Positions 45,199 through 54,944 of a stretch of 64,000 nt of DNA are shown in pieces. This stretch comes from Undaria pinnatifida (lineage: Eukaryota > Sar > Phaeophyceae > Laminariales > Alariaceae): the NCBI GenBank assembly GCA_012845835.1, contig JABAKD010000027.1, positions 13,500,487-13,564,486 of the forward strand, in the 5' to 3' direction. Within the stretch, counting starts at the first letter, position 1. Each line of letters begins with the position of its first letter. The notes beneath the pieces were generated by a model. It saw nothing but the letters and a program-made list of their open reading frames with translations, made no database searches and was not told the DNA's origin. Both the position numbers and the translations under genes were made by a program.

Positions 45199-45738
45199 AC
45201 CCAAGCGGCCCCGGCTGCTTAAGCGACCCCGGCTGCTTTGGCCCCGGCTGCTTTATAACCCAAGCGGCCCAAGCAGCCGGGGTCGCACGGGTTTCAAGTT
45301 TAAAGCAGCCGGGGTCGCTTAAGCAGCCGGGGCCGCTTGGGTTGTAACCTGTTATAAAGCAGCCGGGGTCGTTTGGGTTTAAAGTTCAACCCAGCCGGGG
45401 CCACAGCAGCCGGGGTCGCTTAAGCAGCCGGGGCCGCTTGGGTTGTAACCTCTTATGCAGCAGCCGGGGTCGCTTGGGTTTAAAGTTTAAAGCAGCCGGG
45501 GCCACAGCAGCCGGGGTCGCTTAAGCAGCAGGGGTCGCTTGGGTTATAACCCACGCGGCCCCGGCTGCTTCATAACCCAAGCGGCCCCGGCTGCTTTATG
45601 GACCGATGCTGTGAGAACCCAAGCTGCCCCGGCTGCTGTGGCCCCGGCTGCTTCAAACTTTAAGCCCAAGCGGCCCCGGTTGCTTTATAACCCAAGCGGC
45701 CCCGGCTGCTTCATGACCCAAGCCGCCCCGGCTGCGTT
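45199..45738. repeat. CCCCGGCTGC inverted-repeat array
   Basis: About three forward CCCCGGCTGC motifs (45,210-45,255), then about eleven inverted GCAGCCGGGG motifs (45,275-45,535), then about seven forward ones (45,555-45,735), joined by short linkers such as TTATAACCCAAGCGG. The three blocks can form long GC-rich hairpins. The array end is duplicated right after the gap at 55,785-55,826. Confidence 0.85.
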
Positions 45739-46237
45739 ATGGATCGATGCGGTGAGTTTCGTTTTTCGTTTTTCGTTTTTTTTTTTTTTTACCTCTAAAA
45801 GCCCCAACAGAGTTGGAACCCAGCGGTAAGCGTCAAACGAACGAGAAGTTAGGTCTTGAATGTTATCAACCCCTACAAATACGGTGATGTGCTGATGTGC
45901 CCATTTCGAGAGCATCCGCTTTAAGACTTCTCGGGAGATAAGACCGGGTGAATCGGCCTTTTGTTTAGGGGGTGGTCGTAAACTGGGTACACCATTGCAG
46001 TATGATCGCGCAGCAGTGGGGCTAGTGCTGTGCTGCGCGCGTGTCGAACGTCTCCTTGCACAGCCGCGGTAGATCTGCCCGCGCGGGCGCGGTCGTTTTC
46101 AGTGCCCACGTGAAACGGTGCTGTTTTTCAATGGACTTAAGGGGTTTTCTGTCACGAGACCTGTTTCGGATTTTTTTTCCCTAATGGGTTTTTTTTTTTC
46201 CGGTACCGGCGGCCACCACCCTGAACCGGAACCCTGA

Positions 46238-46275
46238 CAACATCCCCCAACCCTATCCCTAACCCTAACCCAAGT
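46238..46275 (-). repeat. Interstitial telomere-like tract
   Basis: CCCAACCCTATCCCTAACCC followed by TAACCCAAG: C-rich, three to four degenerate CCCTAA units. Repeated at about 56,333 in the second block. Confidence 0.6.
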
Positions 46276-46837
46276 CTAGCCAGAGGCCTGCTTGGTGGGT
46301 GTGTCGTGGGGTTGTTGTTCTTGGGAACACTCTATCACGGAGATTCATTGCTGGTAGGACTGAAAACGAAACAAACACGGAGGTGGGGGTAATCCCTGTT
46401 TCCCTTTTTTTTTTTTTTAGCTTTGTCATTCTTTGTTGGATATGTTGTCATTCTTTGTTGGATATTTTCGTTTCCCGGTTCACGTACAACACAGAGCGTC
46501 ACACGAACACAGTCGTCGTGCAGGAGAGCTCCGCTGACAAAGGCGGATATTTTTGTTTTCGTTTTTCTGCGGTTAAGTTCGTCCTATATTGAGGATGGGT
46601 CTCCATAAAAGAGTCGCTGTGCGGGTATACCGAAGAAACATTGCCTTCGCGGGTAGATCTACGCGAATTCCTCCTTACATGGCAGTTCGGACAACGGTAG
46701 CACCCCCCCCAACACGCAGTGGCCGATGATGTAATCGTCAATTTTTTTGGTGTCACTTTTTTTTTCGTGAAGCCCCCAAAAGGGGGAACAATACGCAATC
46801 TGCAACAAAAACCATTCCGTACGTCGGACAGATCACG

Positions 46838-47175
46838 ATACAGATCATCTAGATCCCATACCTGACGGCATGCAACCCTAACCCTAACCCTAACCCTATA
46901 TCTGACGCCATGGTATATTGTGCAGGATCTGTGTGCCGCAAATCCAAGCAAGGAAAGCATGCGCTAGAGCATTCAGGTCATCCGGCTCTCACCCGGCAAC
47001 ATGATCTATAAGCCATGCAGATCATATTGACCAGGGATCTGTCTGCCCTGCAATACACAGATCATCTATAGATCGTTACCAATCAATAGGGATATGATCT
47101 GTCCGAGGTGTGACCTGTTTCCGACACGGATCATCTATAGATCATTACTATTTTTCTATAAGGATCTGATCTGTC
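46838..47175. repeat. GATC-dense segment with CAGATCATCTATAGATC units
   Basis: About 15 GATC sites in 340 bp, against one or two expected by chance. Two nearly identical units read CATCTATAGATC(G/A)TTAC followed by GATCTGTCCGA(G/A)GTGTGA. Repeated at about 56,927-57,262. Confidence 0.7.
46869..46897 (-). repeat. Interstitial telomeric repeats (CCCTAA)n
   Basis: Three exact CCCTAA units plus a partial one, i.e. the TTAGGG telomere type; copied at about 56,960. A G-rich TTAGGG-type tract in the opposite orientation lies at 25,346-25,382. Confidence 0.8.
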
Positions 47176-47610
47176 CGAAGTGTGAACCATTCGGCGCGTT
47201 TTTCAGTCGCCGCCTGTGCGATAAAAATTACCTGGTATCCGGTACCTGGTTTGTGTTGCGCCAGTTTGCGGAACGTTTCCCTGGTTAAATTTTGCCCTCG
47301 CTCCGTTCGAGTAGCCGCGCCCGAGTGTTTATTTTAATTTGAAGGCTTTCCTCCTTCCCACCTATAGAATTTTCTTTGCACGTTTTTCTTCAGCTCCCTA
47401 TTTTTTTCTTGTGTCAGAGCCGGGGTCACATACTGTAGCAGCCCCCCCCCCCCCCCCCCCCCCCTACACTATGGTGCACGCCTTCATGCTGTCGCGAGGA
47501 AGGGTTCTGATTATTCCTTCTTTCGTCCTCGTCTCTCGGTTGGAATTGTGATGCAATCGTGTTTTTTCGGTGTTTTTCGTTTACTTTTTCCTCCTCGGCT
47601 TTTGGTTCAG

Positions 47611-47752
47611 GCGTACATTGCCGTCTACACCCGCCTACGCAATGTCCTGGGCGATCAAGTTGCGCCCAAGGGAAGGGACATCGAGCAACTCGCTGTGAAG
47701 TTTGCAGGAGGCAGCGTGGAGCGCTCACGGGAGCTGCTGCAAAAATATTCAG
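47611..47752 (+). CDS. ORC6: ORC6, cyclin-box exon (numbered 4 here; one upstream exon unlocated)
   Basis: The acceptor is a long T-rich tract ending GGTTCAG and the donor is CAG|GTGACG. The translation AYIAVYTRLRNVLG continues through DIEQLAVKFAGGSVER to LLQKY. This matches the ORC6 segment where A/T-Y is followed by a helix ending in LG, then an I-R-D/E-L-A-V/I-Q/K-F helix and a helix ending K-S/Q-Y. In this copy the exon is 142 nt, one T more than the 141-nt copy at 57,690-57,830; the extra base shifts the frame just before the donor (TATTCAG against TATCAG). I take the 141-nt form (47 codons, phase 0 at both ends) as correct and the insertion as a likely sequence error. Confidence 0.75.
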
Positions 47753-48230
47753 GTGACGAGCGCGGCGGGCGGTGGCCCCATGCTACGGTATGCCACCGGC
47801 CTCTCCAATAAGACGAGCCCCACAAGAAAACCCAGTCCAAGAAAAACACAGAAAATATGACATTCGACAGCGCGTTTACCGGAGTAAATATGGGACACGA
47901 CCTTCTCAAGTATGAAATCTAGCCTACAAGCAAACATCATACCCGCCCCCTTCATGAGAGGGCCAGTACTGCTGTATGGGTGCCTCCATTTCTTGCGGGC
48001 CTCATCGCCGGGGAGCATTGGACCTCTCGTCCAAACTTAGCAAACATTGAGGTACTAATCGATGCACGGTCTCGCGGCCTAGCATAAAACACTTGATAGT
48101 AATTATACGAAACCCAAACAGTATTCAAACGGTTTGTCTCAAACCGCACTGCTTGCGAGACATCGCGGTAGTCTGTGGACGCCCCCCCCCCCCCCCCCCC
48201 CCCCCCCCTCATTGCTGCAGTTACACACTT

Positions 48231-48376
48231 CATGCGACTCGCCGAACACCTCATTGCGCTTCGTGCTTGGTGCAAGCAATGTCTGCCTGGTTGATGAACA
48301 CACGGCGTGCTCCGTCCCGGCATAGTAGGGATACGAGGGTCTATGGTCATACGACTACGCCGTGCACAAACTGAGC
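48231..48376 (+). repeat. 145-bp dispersed family G, copy 1
   Basis: CATGCGACTCGCCGAACACC, GCGCTTCGTGCTTGGTGCAA, GTGCTCCGTCCCGGCATAGT and GGTCATACGACTACG. Further copies at 50,856 (+), 49,915 (inverted), a 3' piece at 3,690, and the duplicated-block equivalents. Confidence 0.7.
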
Positions 48377-48527
48377 CCCCCTTCCCCTCATTGCTTTTAT
48401 GTTATTTTAAAATATATATACAAATACGCAGCTGTGATGTCGAGGATTTTGTCGAAACTCGTCTTTGTTTTGGGAGTAGTCAAGGCGAGAGATCGCATCG
48501 TTGGCTGAGGCTGAACCCATGAATTAT

Positions 48528-48733
48528 AGGGCTTTTTGCGGGTCCGGTCGCTGCTCATGGGTCGGGCCGGGTCACCCTGACCCGACTGGTGACCCGGCCT
48601 GGACCCGTGAGATTTCCAAATCCTCCTGACCGGACCCGGCCCGTGATATTTCGAACACCCTCTTAACCTGACCCGACTCGAATCCACCGGCGAGACGGCG
48701 GGTCGGGTCGGGTCGTGACCCGTGAGAAGCCCT
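48528..48733. mobile_element. Short element with AGGGCTT ends and internal GGGTC repeats
   Basis: It begins AGGGCTTTTTGCGGGTCCGG and ends GACCCGTGAGAAGCCCT, giving an inverted pair AGGGCTT..GGGTC / GACCC..AAGCCCT. The inside is made of GGGTC and GACCC motifs in both directions. A truncated relative (GGGCCGGGTCATGACCCGTG) is at 43,110; the block copy is at 58,619-58,823. Confidence 0.5.
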
Positions 48734-49173
48734 GATAACTTCCAGTCACGAGGGTGGCAGTATCTACTCTAGCGCCACCTGCAACACGTGTGCGAGATCA
48801 ACCAACCCGACGAAATGTCGCAGAAAGAGGTGGCACGCGTTGAAATCAAACGAGAACGTTTATTCTGCCACTCCGTAGTCATTGGAGCCTGTCTTGACGA
48901 CACGATCACTCGTGTGGGCTTCTGACCGCTTATTCTATCACCGCCATAGGTCTATGAGCCCTTGTCGTACTACTTTTTAAGGTAGAGCGATTAGTTTATG
49001 TCAGCGCCAACAGCAACAACGACGACAACAACAACACCGCGACAACGGCGACATCAGCAACAACACATACATGGTACATGCATGAGTCGTTCCGCCCCTC
49101 TTGAGCCGCGATTTTTTGTTTGTACTGACTCCTCCCGCTGCGTACCGTTCGTCGCCGGTTTTCAAATTGTCAG

Positions 49174-49278
49174 GAGGCATGTCGGCGAACTGTTACGGCG
49201 GAAAAACGAGACCTTTTGAACTACACCACGCCCGAATATCACGCGGCGGCCTTCTTAGTCGCGACCGTCGAAGCCGGG
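49174..49278 (+). CDS. ORC6: ORC6, second cyclin-box exon
   Basis: The acceptor is TTTTCAAATTGTCAG and the donor GGG|GTGAGG; the exon is 105 nt, 35 codons, phase 0 at both ends. It encodes EACRRTVTAEKRDLLN followed by YTTPEYHAAAFLVATVEAG. The TPEYHAAAF stretch corresponds to the ORC6 family signature R-P-x-F-T-x-x-A-F/L that opens the second cyclin-like domain. Reading runs directly from the previous exon (LLQKYQ then EACRR), the spacing seen in human ORC6 between K-S-Y-E and the S-R-P-L-F motif. Confidence 0.75.
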
Positions 49279-49914
49279 GTGAGGTGTTTAAGGTTTCACG
49301 AGTGGAGCCTTGCTCGCAAGGACCTGAAATCCACGAACAACAAAATGTGCTGCTGGCCTGAATTGAAGCCGTGTACAACTTTTGGCTGGTCACATGCGCT
49401 ACTCGCTGGACTACGTACGTACTGATAGTTGCGTAACTAAAGCAGGGATCGACAGTACCTACCGCTTACATTGGAAATTGCCGGTAACCACAGTGGACGG
49501 TAGGTAATGAGAAAAATCGCGGCAATATCGTGGTAGAATCAGGTCCCTAATGCCTCCTATTTAAAAGCTAACACATTTTAATGCCACGATTCACATGCAA
49601 GCTCGACTCCACACATGCATACACTGCGACGAGCACGTAACCGGCACATCAGCACATTAATCATGTGTCTTTGGGAGGTTGTAACAGACTTGCATTGGTG
49701 TTGCAGAGAAAAAAGTGGAAACCCGGGGGTTTTTTGACCGTCCCCGACCTTGCGGTACGGTAAATTACATGTTCGGAAGTACGACCAACAGCTTGTTTGC
49801 GTATTTTACTGGTAGGTAAGTGGTCGACCCATAGGAAATACCAATCCTTGAAGTACAGTTGCTCAACAGGTGGTTCCTTCTAACGCGCGACAAAAGCTAC
49901 GGTGCGGGGGTGTA

Positions 49915-50065
49915 CTAGCCGTAGTCGTATGACCCTATAGACAAATAGACCCTCGCACCCCTGCACGGATGGGACGGGGCACGTCAGGTGTTCACCGACC
50001 AGGCAGACACCCCGTGCAACAAGCGCGAAGCGCAGTGAGGTTGTTCGGCGAGTCGCAGGAAGAGC
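49915..50065 (-). repeat. 145-bp family G, inverted copy
   Basis: CCGTAGTCGTATGACCCTAT, ACGGGGCACGTCAGGTGTTC, AACAAGCGCGAAGCGCAGTG and GTTCGGCGAGTCGCAGGA are the reverse complement of the family with moderate divergence. Confidence 0.65.
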
Positions 50066-50855
50066 GAGCTAGCTGCATCCTACTAAGAACCGCTTGTGAT
50101 ACGCATATTCCGGCACCATGTGCGTTCCTTTCTTGCTCACGGATGACAGCTTCGAGTGGTTTACCTTTTTCGCTGGTGTGACCACTGAAGCCACTCTTGG
50201 GGGTGTTTTTGTGATCGACTCGGAGGCACTCGCTCTAGCGGCTACCATTGTGCTTTCGCGGTTTCGATTTCGGGATATACGCCGCCATGGACGTGGTCTG
50301 CACGTTGCCCCGACAAGAAATATTTAAGTCCGTTTTTGAGTGGCCTAATATCAGAAGCGACAATGGGGGGGGGTATATATACCCCCCCCCTACCGCACCC
50401 CTTGAAATATACCTGGTATATATATGTATATATAATAGTTGGCCTCGGTTGGCACCGACGCTGTAAAACATTATGCGTATATTGGGGTTGGCGTTGGTTG
50501 GCAACAACGCTGTAAAACATGCCAATCACTGCGTGAGCTAGACAACCAGGGCACCCTTTTTTTTTTTTTTTTTTGGGCGTTCACCGTGATGGTCATCGAG
50601 TTAGATCATATTGTGCGGGGTGGAGAACCCTAATTCCGCACAAGGGGAATGATCGAATGATCGCATCACGTAGTGTGAGCATGGTAAGGCACCCACGAGG
50701 CAGGTACAGAGTAATATCCAATATTGCTGCCTCTGGAGTGGCCACACCAGATAACGAAGTAAATCATTGGCGCTGTCATCCATCAGCAAAAAGTAGGCAC
50801 AAGATGCCGAAGTCCGTCTTACTAGCGGTTCTTGGAAGGATGCAGTTTACCCTTC

Positions 50856-51005
50856 ATGCGACTCGCCGAACACCTCACGGCGCTTCGCGCTTGGTGCAAG
50901 CAAATGGCTGCCTGGTTGGTGAAAACCCGACGTGCTCCGTCCCGGCATAGTAGGGATGCGAGGGCCTATGGCCATACGACTACGGCCATGCACAAACTGA
51001 GTACA
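50856..51005 (+). repeat. 145-bp family G, copy 3
   Basis: CATGCGACTCGCCGAACACC, CGCTTCGCGCTTGGTGCAAG, CGTGCTCCGTCCCGGCATAG, GGCCATACGACTACGGCCAT. Close to the 48,231 copy; both precede a C-rich run. Confidence 0.7.
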
Positions 51006-51167
51006 CCCCCCCTACCGTATTTCGATAGACCACGCGCGGCCCAAAAACGAGCGATGGTCAACGACCGTCTGGGGTATATAGCCTGCGTTGCAACCTTCGA
51101 AGCCAACGTGGTCGCAGGTTTTAAAGGTTTCACGAGTACAGCCATAGGAATGGCACAGACTCGGTGG

Positions 51168-51308
51168 GTGGATGGGCGGGTGGATGGGTGGTTGAGTGTG
51201 TGGGTGGGTAGGTGGCTGGGTTGTTAGGTGGTTGGGTGGCTAGGTGGATGGGCGAGTAGGTGAGTGAGTGGGAGGGTGGGTAGGTTGTTGAGTGGGTGGG
51301 TGGGTAGA
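51168..51308. repeat. (GGTN/GGGT)n degenerate tetranucleotide tract
   Basis: About 140 bp of GGTGGGTGGATGGGCGGGTG-like sequence; copied at 61,259-61,405. It lies in the intron before the KV-helix exon. Confidence 0.8.
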
Positions 51309-51867
51309 TCGTCGCAAAGGAGTCTCGGTGTCCATGGCGTTTGCTGGCGGGAATTTTCGGTTGCCCTGGAGGATAGCAGACTTCACCCATCCAGCCAAAC
51401 GAAGCGATGCTGGTCATCGAGCCAGAGGGGTGCGGGAGTGTCTTCGACTCGTACACCTTCGAACTCCGGTGTTTCGGTGCCATGTCCGCGTCGACTGTAA
51501 ATGGCCGGGAAAAGGCTAGAATTTTTTTGGATGTTGTAGCAAAGTACGTTTTCAGAGCACCTGCGGTACTGTTAAGGTTCCCACGTCACGGCGCGAGACC
51601 TGTCAATGACCTCCGGCTTACGCTACAAAGGTTGCGACGGCCGTCGGTTGCCGAACAGCAAAGTGCTTAGGTGACGGGAATAAACTCATTGGTTGGGTGG
51701 TTGGTTGATTTGTTTGCCCGTTGAGTGATCAGCTTCCTCCCCCTCTGGCCCCTACCCCCCCCCCCAAACCCCTCCCGGCACGCGCACGCCCCTGATGTAC
51801 TCTGCCCGGTCCTTCCCCCCCCTCTCTCCCCACCGTCCCGCTTCGGTCTCTCTCCCTCGCCGCGCAG

Positions 51868-51954
51868 GTTAAAGTTCAAGCGGTGCGCAAATTCGTGGCG
51901 GCGGAGGTTAAGATGAATGTTCAAGATCTCGATAAGATCTGCGTCGACGTCGTG
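51868..51954 (+). CDS. ORC6: ORC6, exon encoding the KV helix of the second domain
   Basis: The acceptor follows a very strong pyrimidine tract (about 51,800-51,867) ending CGCGCAG, and the donor is GTG|GTGAGT. It is 87 nt, 29 codons, phase 0 at both ends: VKVQAVRKFVAAEVKMN, then VQDLDKICVDVV. VKVQAVRKF corresponds to the LKVDK-x-K segment of ORC6, and DLDKICVDVV to the later F-D-R-L-C-x-x-L helix. Splice signals here are the clearest in the window. Confidence 0.8.
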
Positions 51955-52230
51955 GTGAGTCATGTATGGGAGTTGTGCTTGTCGCTGGAAAACGGTGCGA
52001 TGGTCCTTCGCGCGCTTCGAGCAGCCGCTAGTTCCTAATTTTCCCTAGTTCATTGTGCGTCTAAACAGCTTGTCTGGTAAAACTCGTAAACCCGTTCGAC
52101 ACTTTGAAAGCGAAAACTGACGGAATAAGCATGACGGTTACAGCGTCGTCGGTCCAGCCGAGATCGTCACGATACCTACCTTATCTAGGGTCACCACCGT
52201 CGCCACCGTGCTTCTTTTTCCCGCTCTTAG

Positions 52231-52423
52231 AGAAAGTGCGGGCTCGCTGACAACGAGCACGTTGCGAAGGCGTTCCGCATGACTGCTCCAGGCTCGGCGG
52301 ACAGGGGACAGAGGAGCGAGGGCAAGAGAAAACAGGTTTTGCCGGCACCTGCGGGAGGCGGGTGCAACAGCGATGGCTCGCCGGCAACGGCTACGGCAAC
52401 GACACGTCTCGGCGTGCCGGAAG
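52231..52423 (+). CDS. ORC6: ORC6, linker exon
   Basis: The acceptor is CTTCTTTTTCCCGCTCTTAG. In phase 0 the exon gives RKCGLADNEHVAKAFRM, which ends the second domain (RKCG matching the L-E-K-I-G end of the last helix in animals), then a basic, low-complexity linker with QRSEGKRKQ and a stretch rich in Ala, Thr and Gly. I end it at GAAG|GTTCGT (phase 1), which joins in frame to the last exon. Alternative donors are CAG|GTTTTG at 52,336 and a GTGCGT near 52,459; the linker is variable in the family, so its exact end is uncertain. Confidence 0.6.
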
Positions 52424-53054
52424 GTTCGTCGCCGCTTTTCCGAACCCCTCTTCAGGGGGGTGCGTGTGTGCTTCCATGGTTTTCGGAGGTTGCTTCCTCT
52501 CGTTTGGGCTTGGGTTAACAGCGCGGGGTGACTGCTCTGTTGTTTTTTTCTACTTGTCTGAATGATTGAAAACCCATGGATTTGTTTCGCACAAACCAAC
52601 ATTGTGAATCCTTTGGGAGCCGCTCACGCGTTTTGGCCGAAGGCTACTTATATTTTTTTCTTTTGCGGTGGATAGAGGGTTAGACCCCTGTATATAGGAC
52701 GATTAACGCCTATGGGTCTGTGGGTGGGTATATCCTAACGTGTTGACTAGGGACTGAACCAGCACGTACTGACAACCCTTGGCCCCACGCGGTTTTCAGC
52801 TCCTTTCAACCACGCCGACCGGAACGATCGTACGCCGATCCGGGCTCGGAATTTTGTATACCCCATTTTTTCCCACATGTGACCCCACCGCTGCCGACGG
52901 TTTGCGCTACGCCATCCCTTTCTACGCCATCTCTTCCGCGTTTAACCCCCTCCGGCGCGAAAAATCTGGACCTTGAATACCGACCGCTGTCGACTGTTCG
53001 CGCGACGCCCTCCCCCTCTACCCCCTTGCACCCTCCGCACCGCAAAACCTCCAG

Positions 53055-53248
53055 ACGTCCCTTCAGAATTGCCGGAAAAACGCCTTGACTTCTCTAAAGC
53101 GGCACCGGGGTCCTCCGGAGCGCAAGCGGGCTCGGCGGCGGGAACAGCACAGTTAGATCCCGCCGCACCTTTGAAAACGTTCGTGAAACGGATTAGGACG
53201 CTTGAATCGCCCCTTTACGCGGAGTGGTGTCGTCAGGCTTTAGCCTGA
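53055..53248 (+). CDS. ORC6: ORC6, last exon with C-terminal ORC3-binding helix
   Basis: The acceptor follows a C-rich pyrimidine tract and ends CTCCAG (an alternative CTTCAG lies 12 nt downstream, same phase). Joined to the single base left by the previous exon it reads DVPSELPEKRLDFSKAAPG, a Gly/Ala/Ser-rich linker, then LKTFVKRIRTLESPLYAEWC and a stop six residues later. The ending LYAEW matches the conserved C-terminal motif of ORC6 (Y-E-E-W-K-R in human), the helix known to contact ORC3. I see no clear AATAAA signal just downstream. Confidence 0.65.
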
Positions 53249-54944
53249 ATGGTCGACCTGAGGGGCGGACGGGCGGCGCGGGGCACCGGGGCGGGAGCGA
53301 CGACACGCCCCATGCGTTAGGATAATCACTATTAAGGCGTGCAAAAGCAGCATTTTTCCCGCGTAGCCCGTTTAGTCCCGAAAAAAAAAACCCCAAATCT
53401 AACTTGCACTATACAGAGTTTGTCCCCCAAACATGAGTATGCCCCGTTACAGTTTTGGAGGGGTTAAGGTCAAGTTACGTTTTTGTAGAGAGGCATTTTG
53501 GTTGGATTGGGGTGAGGGGCAGACTCTTCGCTGACGAGCGCAGGCTTTCCCCCCAAAACGCCTCCTTGTGTTTTACGCGCACCCACAAGTTGACCGAGTA
53601 TCGCATCGGGATGCGATCGCGAACTCATTTTTTTTTTTCTCTTTGTGTCTGTCGCTCCCCAGCGCCGTGTTACTGTATAGGGGGTGGGTAACGGTGTGGC
53701 AAGACGAGCGTACACGAAGAGATAACTCAACGTATCCACAGCATGCTTGGAGTGCGTAGGCGTATATCCATCCTCGCCCAGAGGTGCGACAGGGAGTGAG
53801 ATATTTACGAATGACTTTTTTTAGGAGACTGTATGGGGTGCGATCCTGACCGCGGTGGAAATTCAAGTAAAGGTAGGGCAGGTCTCGCTAGAATTCCCGC
53901 TGGTGGACGCATGTAACCGTCGTCAATGTGTGCGCTGGCGTAGAGCAAAATGGCTGATGCTTTCTGTTTTTTCATGGCTATTTGTTGTCTCTTTCCCGGG
54001 GGTGTTCGACCGGACTGCGCGGGTCTCCGGCTGTATCCAGCTCAATGGCGGCCCCTATCGGTTTTTGGCGACCTTGTAAAATAGCCCTGTAGGTATAGCT
54101 TTGGCGGGCGCTTGAATAAGTACCGTCGCTTCGCTCCTAATTCGTTTCAACTATCAAGTTACAGTTCTTCTGGGTACTGGGTACGGGGATGCTTGCAACA
54201 TTTCCCCGAAGATTCGTGCCGTCTAAATCACAAACAGCATAAGCATCTGCCCTAGGCATGCATGCCCTGCAAGACGACCGTCTTGACGACCGTCTTGTGT
54301 CATTGCTTCCCTCGCCATCATCACGTAGTAGATGTGCGCGGTACAGCTGTAGGAGGCTATTAACCGAACCACGGCATTGCACCACTTTATGGCACTGCAC
54401 CACCATAACACCGTGTGACCGTCGCACTACCGATACTTTGACAACGAAGCCCTGTCTTTTGCCTCTATCGCAAGGTTTGCCCTTGCGTAGCAACAACGCT
54501 ATACTATCGCAACAAGACCCCCCCCTTGGTCCCACGCCCATCCCTATACAAGACCCAGCGAAAATGCCAGTCCTCCACTCCTTCAAAATCTCCACCAGGA
54601 AAGTTTAAAGTCGAAGGCCCTACGCGTTTCACGTGGCGATCATTGCGCAGTGCCCTCTGTCACCCCCCTGTGCCAAACCCTAGTCATCACGCGTGCCACC
54701 CCTACGTGCGCCGGTTGCTTATTCCGTCACACTCTTCAAACCATTCGATGAGACGACGTTTGGCACGTGCTCCGCGCTCTTTGCCCGCGTTATTTCTGAG
54801 CGACAAGGCGCCTCAATCGAGGAAATCGTAACTGTTTAATAAGGACTGCCCGAATAAACGTATGAATGCCACATGTGTAGTTCACTACTTGTCCTTAGTG
54901 TACCAAGGCCATGGGATTGCTCATCGGGGAAGGGTGAGAACTGC

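Larger units (their letters stand above)
45694..53896 (+). repeat. First copy of the 8.2 kb duplicated block
   Basis: Aligns base by base with 55,785-64,000; the offset drifts only from 10,091 to 10,104. Differences are mostly one- or two-base indels, many in homopolymers, with almost no substitutions. The larger shifts are in C and G runs (47,445; 48,182). Confidence 0.95.

Noticed and set aside
48231-48376. Family G as a 5S rRNA-derived gene
   Set aside because: The minus strand has a GTCGTATGGCCATAG-like start reminiscent of 5S, but the remaining 5S structure is not there.
53825-53872. Exon-like 48-nt segment ETVWGAILTAVEIQVK between TTTTTAG and GTAGGG
   Set aside because: It lies beyond the ORC6 stop at 53,248, two phases are open, and no neighbouring exon joins it. 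I do not call it.
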